From Conus ventricosus (lineage: Eukaryota > Mollusca > Gastropoda > Neogastropoda > Conidae): DNA of 64,000 nt. The stretch covers positions 55,864,056 through 55,928,055 of the forward strand of contig CM031615.1 of NCBI GenBank assembly GCA_018398815.1, written 5' to 3'. Position 1 is the stretch's first letter, and each line of letters starts with the position of its first letter. The translations under genes and the position numbers were made by a program. The notes under the pieces were generated by a model. The model saw nothing but the letters and a program-made list of their open reading frames with translations, was not told the DNA's origin and did not search any database. Positions 58,456-64,000 of this stretch are shown here, piece by piece.

Positions 58456-59059
58456 CGCGGGCAGATCCGCGCACATTTGCAGAACTGCCCGCCCTGTTGA
58501 CTGATCGTTGCGGGCGCTCGTTTGTCGTCTGCTTGAAAAACTGAAACTAGGACTGAGCAGAGTGACGATTTCATGATATTTCATTGGCTGTTAGTGTAAA
58601 TCAACCAATCGGCGGCGTTTCATTCTCCTCCTTCTCGATCACCGACGAGAAGTTGCGAGAGTTTTAAGGGCGCCATATTGGATATTTTCCAAAATGAAGC
58701 GTGCACCCACCCTATTCGACTTCGACTTTCGTGGAGGAAAAGTGAAAAAAAAAAAAAGATTCTCTGCCATGCGAGGGTGGAGAAGATCATGAAGAAACCG
58801 CGACTACATCCAAAAGCTGCGGAGAACAGCCCGAAATTAGTGCCAGTGCAAGGGAACACTGGTTTCAAGACGATTTGCTGAAGAAGTGGCCCTGGATACC
58901 TAAGCTGAAGACGGTGTGATGCGATGTGAATTGGTTTGAAACACAAGAAACAAAACGTATTTACGTCCCCCAAGGTGGTTGTTTAATCTAGATGATTTGA
59001 TCAAGGTGTGTTGAAGTCTGTGTACAAAGGTGGAGGAGGTAATGTAACGTGGGGGTTGT

Positions 59060-59196
<137 letters not shown>

Positions 59197-59584
59197 GTGC
59201 CCCCCCTTTTTTTTTATTGGGGGGGACTGCCCCCCTTTTTAAAAAATCCTAGATTAACGGGGGAAGAGGGCCTACGTAGGAAGAGCTAGTAGGATGGGGG
59301 CCGCGCAGAGGGGAACGCCAGGGGGGAAGCTGGGGTAAGGGAAGGGCTTCCGGGCAGGAAGCCCTCGTAGGAAGAAGCTGAAGGATGGGGGCCTGCAAAA
59401 GGAGGAGGCGAAGACAAACTCTGCGTAAGAGGCAAACGCGGGTGGGGAAGAGGCTGCCAGACAGGGGGCCCTCCGTCAGGAAGATTAGACTGCGTGGGGA
59501 AGAGAGGGAAATTTCTTTGCGGACTCCCCGCGTCTGTAAATCAGGGGTTGATCGACGGCAATGATGATTTAACCCCCAAAATTT

Positions 59585-60175
59585 AAAAGTTTCCCAAAGG
59601 TTCAGACCTTGAGGAAATTGAATGTCTTAGAGCATTTTGACAAAGGGGCTGTTCCAACAATTGTCTGGGGAAAAAAAAGGCCCAAGCCCCTTTTTTCTGG
59701 ATTATCAGGTGCGCAGGAGGTGGCTTACTTAAATAAAGGGCGCGCTTATGCAGACATCAGTTGGCTCTGCGTAAACTTTCCCCCCCTTACCCCGGACACG
59801 GAGGGTTCGGGTCCATAAAAAAAAACGACAGACCTTCGTGCATCGGGAGTGGCTGCGAAAGACCAGGGTACGGCGACAGTTGCAAGGGAGCTGGGGGATC
59901 TGATTCTCATCAACACTTACCAAAAAGTGTCCCCGATTTGAGGATTCAAAAGGCGGCAGCACCCAGGATTTCGCGGCTGCGTTTCATACCGCTGGGTGTT
60001 TGCAAAAGCCCGAAAGTTTAAGGGCATGCCCAATAGGGCAGAAACCCCCCCAGGATTTAGTGGCAAAAAGGGCGCCGGCTGCTACGGGTTGAACAATGCA
60101 GGCAGTTCATCGGGGCCCTCACCCCCCCGCTGTGTTTTTTTTGTGGGCCCCGCCACATTGGAAAGATTGCCCTAG
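59585..60175 (+). pseudogene. Gag capsid and zinc knuckle remnants (second family)
   Basis: Across frames: AQEVAYLNKGRAYADIS (about 59715), then segments near 59880-60020 compatible with the conserved capsid C-terminal region, ending in KSPKV. A knuckle-like CFFCGPRHIGK then appears at about 60130, continued in another frame as WKDCPRAP. Order and spacing fit a Gypsy Gag capsid plus CCHC knuckle, but it is badly frameshifted. Confidence 0.55.
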
Positions 60176-61224
60176 AGCCCCCGGTGCAGGGGGTATTTTT
60201 TCCCCAGGTCCCGGCCTCGGAAATGGGGGTCCCCCCATTTTGGGTGGTAAAGTGCCCAGTGTTTTTTCTGTTTTTGGGTTCTTCCTTGGTCGCCCAAACA
60301 GGGTTTGGGGAGCTCACGCTTTTTGGGAAAAGGGATTTTTGTTTCCCCGGGGCCAAGGGGGGCGCCAGTTAGGTGTGCGGGTTGGAGGCGGTTTTACCCC
60401 CACCCGTCCTTCTGTACTACCCAACCCACCCCCTACTTCTGGGGCGAAGTAGGGGCCCATCGCGGTGGAGCCCCTTTTTAAATCCCTTCCTGGGAATCCA
60501 CACCTTTGGACGGGACGCGTCTCTGCCCGGGACCCCGTCAGGGGTGGGGGATTACCACGCCGCCAAAGCCAAGAAACAGGAGCAGGAATTCGTCCTGTTC
60601 TCAGCCGATCTTGACGAGGTTCTTGCAAGGGGTGATCCTGCTACCATTTTTTCGTCTTGGGCCAGGGTTGGGTTTCCAATGCGCGAAAAACTGGTGGGCG
60701 CCCCGCTCCGGCCCGCCGCCAAGGTGGCTTTAAAGCCCACAAGGGGTCCTCTTTAGGGTTTTACTCGGCAGATAGGGGGGGCCAAGCAGCGTCGCCCCCA
60801 AAACTTGAGAAATCTTTTCCCCGGCGGCCCCATATTACCCGGGCAGGCCAATGGGTAAAAGGGGGACTGGGGCGAGTTCGCGGGTTTTCGGCCCGGGATG
60901 AACCCCCGGGTTGGGCAACTCCCGGGTTTGCGATGTCTGCCAAAGGCAAGCCTAAGGGGGCGCTTGAGGCGGTTCCCCGGGATCATGCCCGGGTTGGGGA
61001 GCCATTCGAAAGGGTTTGGGGGGTCCCCCGGGTGGGCCCCTTAATCCACCACCGATCGCGGTCCCGCTACTTTTTGGTAGTGGGGGACTAGCACTCGTAC
61101 CCAAGGGGGCTGTCCCCGGGGGGCATCGAAGCCCCCTGTTGCTGAACCTTGGATTTGGGGACCCCCTGGGTGCCCAAGAAACCCTTCGGCCAGGGAACCC
61201 TTTCATCCAAAACCAGCGGAAATA

Positions 61225-61870
61225 ACATTTGTCAATGTTCACAAGGGAAAACTCCCCCTATCATGCGCAGGCCAATGGCCTTTCGAGCGTTTTAAGGGGA
61301 CATTGAAGCAGATTTTGCTCGCCTGTTGCAGGCAACCTGTGATTGACGTTTCTTTCCCTGCCGTGCTTTTCGCCTACAGGGGGTTCCACGGGAAAGCTGC
61401 GTTTCCCCGTTCGAACTCCTGATGGCAAACAGTACGAGGACCCACCAACGTCTTGAAGAGATGTGGACTCACGACGATATGGAAACCTCTGTCAAGGAGG
61501 AGGCGTATGGGGTCGTCGCAAAAACCGATCGTGCCCCTTCCACTGCCAGCAACTTTTGCAGTCGGCAAAAACCAATACAAGGGCTTTGTACGAGGGCGCA
61601 TGTTGAACGGGGGGGTTTGAGCCGGGAATGAGGTGTTCTTCTCCTTCCACAAAGAAGAAAAAGTTCAGCTTGCGGGCAGGGCCCTTGTTCGCAGCGGGTG
61701 GGTGACTGGGACTAAATTCGCGGCGAGGCAAGGAACGCCTGTATCTGCCAACCCCAAAGGCATCGTCGACAACTCTGTCGCGGGATTCACCCCGCGTGTT
61801 GGGAGTGGCGATGAGCAGCCGTGTCGGGGGGCTCGGGGACACCCCACGTTCCTCTCGTCAAAGGAAAGGG
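61225..61870 (+). pseudogene. Integrase C-terminal half (second family)
   Basis: A YHAQANGL-type segment (about 61260), the region that carries the last catalytic acidic residue, leads into ILLACCRQP-like and PAVLFAYRG-like stretches (about 61315-61385). SPFELLMANS-type sequence (about 61407) and a diffuse C-terminal region follow. Frames change repeatedly. The zinc module and first part of the core are not confidently seen in 60.2-61.2 kb. Confidence 0.6.
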
Positions 61871-61909
61871 TCGGGGCAGGATTTTTTGCTTGGTTAAAAA
61901 CCTCCCCAG

Positions 61910-62200
61910 CTGGGAAGATCAACCACAGGTCATCCCAAGGTTCCAGGGGTACCAAGAAGAAGTAGGCCGGATTTTGAGGAGGCGATCATATCCTCCCAGT
62001 GCCTGGCCCGGACCGGATCGTCTCACCATGGGGTTGGCAGGGAATGCAGATTACTTTTCGCCTAAAAAGGGTTCCACAATACGGATCGACATTCACCAGC
62101 CCCGAGTCAGCACCCCATAAGGGAAACAGTCGGGGGACAATCCCCTCAGCCGGGTTTATATCCCCTTTTGGTCCGTACAGTGTGGGACAGTTTTCACTTC
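61910..62200 (+). pseudogene. Start of reverse transcriptase downstream of integrase (second family)
   Basis: After integrase, frames give PSWEDQPQVIPRFQGYQEEV (about 61901), PGPDRIV (about 62002, compare the PGRT motif of the copy A leader), KRVPQYGSTF (about 62066) and AGFISPFGPYS (about 62147). These correspond in order to the RT leader and first finger motif. RT palm motifs and RNase H never appear before the LTR at 62439, so they are deleted or lost in the assembly. Confidence 0.55.
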
Positions 62201-62438
62201 GTATTTTTGAGGAATCCCACTGTCTGGGATTGTATTTTTTTTCTTGGAGGTTTTGTTAGTTTTTGAAAATGTGTATTATGTATCCCCTGGAATTCTATCG
62301 TGGAATTTTTGTACATTTTCGTACTTGTCGTCACAAGGGGTTGGGTTTTGCCCCCATTGTTTGAATTTTGCACATGCGTAAAGGGTTTAAAAGGGGCACT
62401 TTTCCAGAGAAAAGTGCTTTTAAAGGGGGTTTGACAGT

Positions 62439-64000
62439 TGTCACGGGCCTATCGATTGAAAAAACAGGGGGGGTGGAATTTAATTTATTAAGGGTCGTTG
62501 TTGTTGTGTGTATCCGCCCCAAATGGGCTTGTGGTGGGTTGCACCTTAAGAGCCAGCCTTTTTAGGTTTACTTTTCTCCTCTCTCTTAATTCCCTCCCCG
62601 GGGAAAAATTTCATCCTGCGGTTCACGGGGGCCTTTTTTCGGGTACTGCTGCTCAAAGGGCCTCCCCCTGTTTTTTTACCTGCCCACGTGATCATTCATC
62701 TAGTTTGGGGTTATTCCCCGTGACTAGGGGGGAGTTGGCTGCCATCGTTAGGCAGGTTTTCCTTCCCGAGCGGAAAAGTTTTGGGAGCGCCTGTCCTTCG
62801 GGTTCTTCACCATTCGTCGAAGGTACGGTCTTTTCTTCATTCCTACAGGGGCCTGAGGGGAGGGACTCACGTCACTCTTTTTCCGCATCGCCTCTGTCCT
62901 CTCGACTGGCAGGGGGTAGAGAGTCGCTTGACCCCCCCCTTGGGTAACCACGGGTACGGTAAGCATCATTTTCGGGGTTTTTTTTTGTTGTTGTTTTTTT
63001 TTGTTGCCGCAATTTTCTCTTTTGCGAAATTTCTTTTGATTTTCAAAATGTAAAAAAAATATTGTTTGAGACCACTTTTCTCTGGTTAATTGATCTTTAA
63101 CCTGGCCATCAAAATTAATTTCCCAAAAATTTTTTTTATTTTTTATGAATTGGTGATGCGGGGTCGGTGGGGATGGGGGGGAAACCCGGGGATCAGGTTG
63201 GAAATTGCTTGGTGCCCTCGTCCCCCGTCACAATCCTGGGCTCTTTTCTTTGGCCACCGTCTGTTTTGGGTCAAGGGGAACGATTTTTAGTTTTGGGGCG
63301 TGCGTAGAAAAGCGTTTGATGCTGGTTGGGGAAATTTTTCGTTTGAAAATGTTGCTTAAAAAGTGGTGATAATTGGCCATTGAATTATTATTCAAATGTG
63401 TGGCAGTTATTAAAACGTGGGTTTCGTATTGTTCTTTCCAAGAAAGGAAAAAATTGAACTTTAAAAGGGGAAAGGGTAAAACAATTGCCATTTTGTTTTT
63501 TGCCTGTGAAAGTAATCCTTACCTGTTCGGGGGAAACCCTTTAGCGAACTTTTTTCTTGGTTTTTTTTACTGGTTAGCTCAGGTTGTGTTGGGGGCTGTT
63601 AATTTTTCGCAAAAACCCCCCTCGCCCATCATGCGGGGGGGTTTTGTTTGAAGATTCCAGACGACACTGCGGGGTTCCCTACCCTTTCTTTTTCCTCCCG
63701 CCCCTTTCCGTCCCTCCCTCCCGGGGGGGGTTCACCCCAAGCTTGCGCGGGGGGCCCGCATGGTTTAGAAGCACAGACTTTTGGGGGGATCCCGACCCCC
63801 GCCCGGGACCTTCACGAAACGCCTCGTCCCAGGGACCTTCTCCGCGGGCCCTCGGCTTCCTACAGCCCGTGCACCTGGGTTCGACTGGTCGTCAGTTGGG
63901 TGTGTGGTTTTCAAGGGCGCATTGAAACATCTTTAAGAACCGACCCGGTTTGGGGCACTGATGCGACCCGGTGCCACAGTGGGCTTTGGGGGGGCAGGGG
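62439..64000 (+). repeat. 3' LTR of second family, truncated by window end
   Basis: Starts TGTCACGGGCC and follows the 5' LTR (to about position 56775 of it). Differences are mainly missing bases and lengthened homopolymers. The purine-rich AAAGGGGG lies 10-15 bases upstream as a candidate polypurine tract. Confidence 0.82.

Overview
The window is eukaryotic nuclear DNA, almost certainly from a mollusc and most likely a marine gastropod. It contains one spliced protein-coding gene with GT-AG introns, very many microsatellites and minisatellites, and several classes of eukaryotic transposable element (Ty3/gypsy-type LTR elements, CR1-like and RTE-like LINEs, a hAT-like DNA transposon, a piggyBac-like MITE and a tRNA-derived SINE). 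The gastropod assignment rests on recognising the SINE body near 25.52 kb as a type I associate with caenogastropods. It is recollection, not a database result.

Layout. 0-1.7 kb: GT/GA/ACAG microsatellites and a 40-bp tandem array. 1.73-8.94 kb: Gypsy-type LTR retrotransposon copy A on the plus strand, inserted into that array with a 5-bp target duplication; the array resumes at 8.94-9.45 kb. 9.5-11.2 kb: a THAP zinc-finger relic and a TG-rich minisatellite. 11.3-19.7 kb: copy B of the same LTR family on the minus strand, longer but more decayed. 19.7-22.1 kb: non-LTR retrotransposon remnants ending in a CR1-like RT. 22.5-22.9 kb: a possible promoter or first exon. 24.0-24.5 kb: a fold-back element with target duplications. 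25.3-31.3 kb: a SINE, microsatellites and LINE scraps. 31.5-32.6 kb: a MADF/SANT-like ORF with one frameshift. 32.7-37.5 kb: CR1-like and RTE-like fragments.

38.25-53.14 kb holds eight consecutive, phase-compatible exons of acylaminoacyl-peptidase (APEH, acylamino-acid-releasing enzyme). They encode the N-terminal beta-propeller side only. The catalytic alpha/beta-hydrolase half is not visible before the window ends. Its introns carry a hAT-like element, fold-back elements, two minisatellites and a piggyBac-like MITE. 55.07-64.0 kb is a second LTR retrotransposon family, interrupted by a 136-nt G run and by sequence that looks like poor consensus.

The most interesting points are: (1) both LTR families place integrase upstream of reverse transcriptase, the unusual Gmr1-type order; (2) four fold-back elements flanked by 10-12 bp direct repeats carry a recurring hairpin motif resembling a hammerhead core with one extra A; (3) an ~83-bp intronic array in APEH reiterates the splice acceptor and the start of the next exon. 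No RNA genes, CRISPR arrays or prokaryotic features were found.
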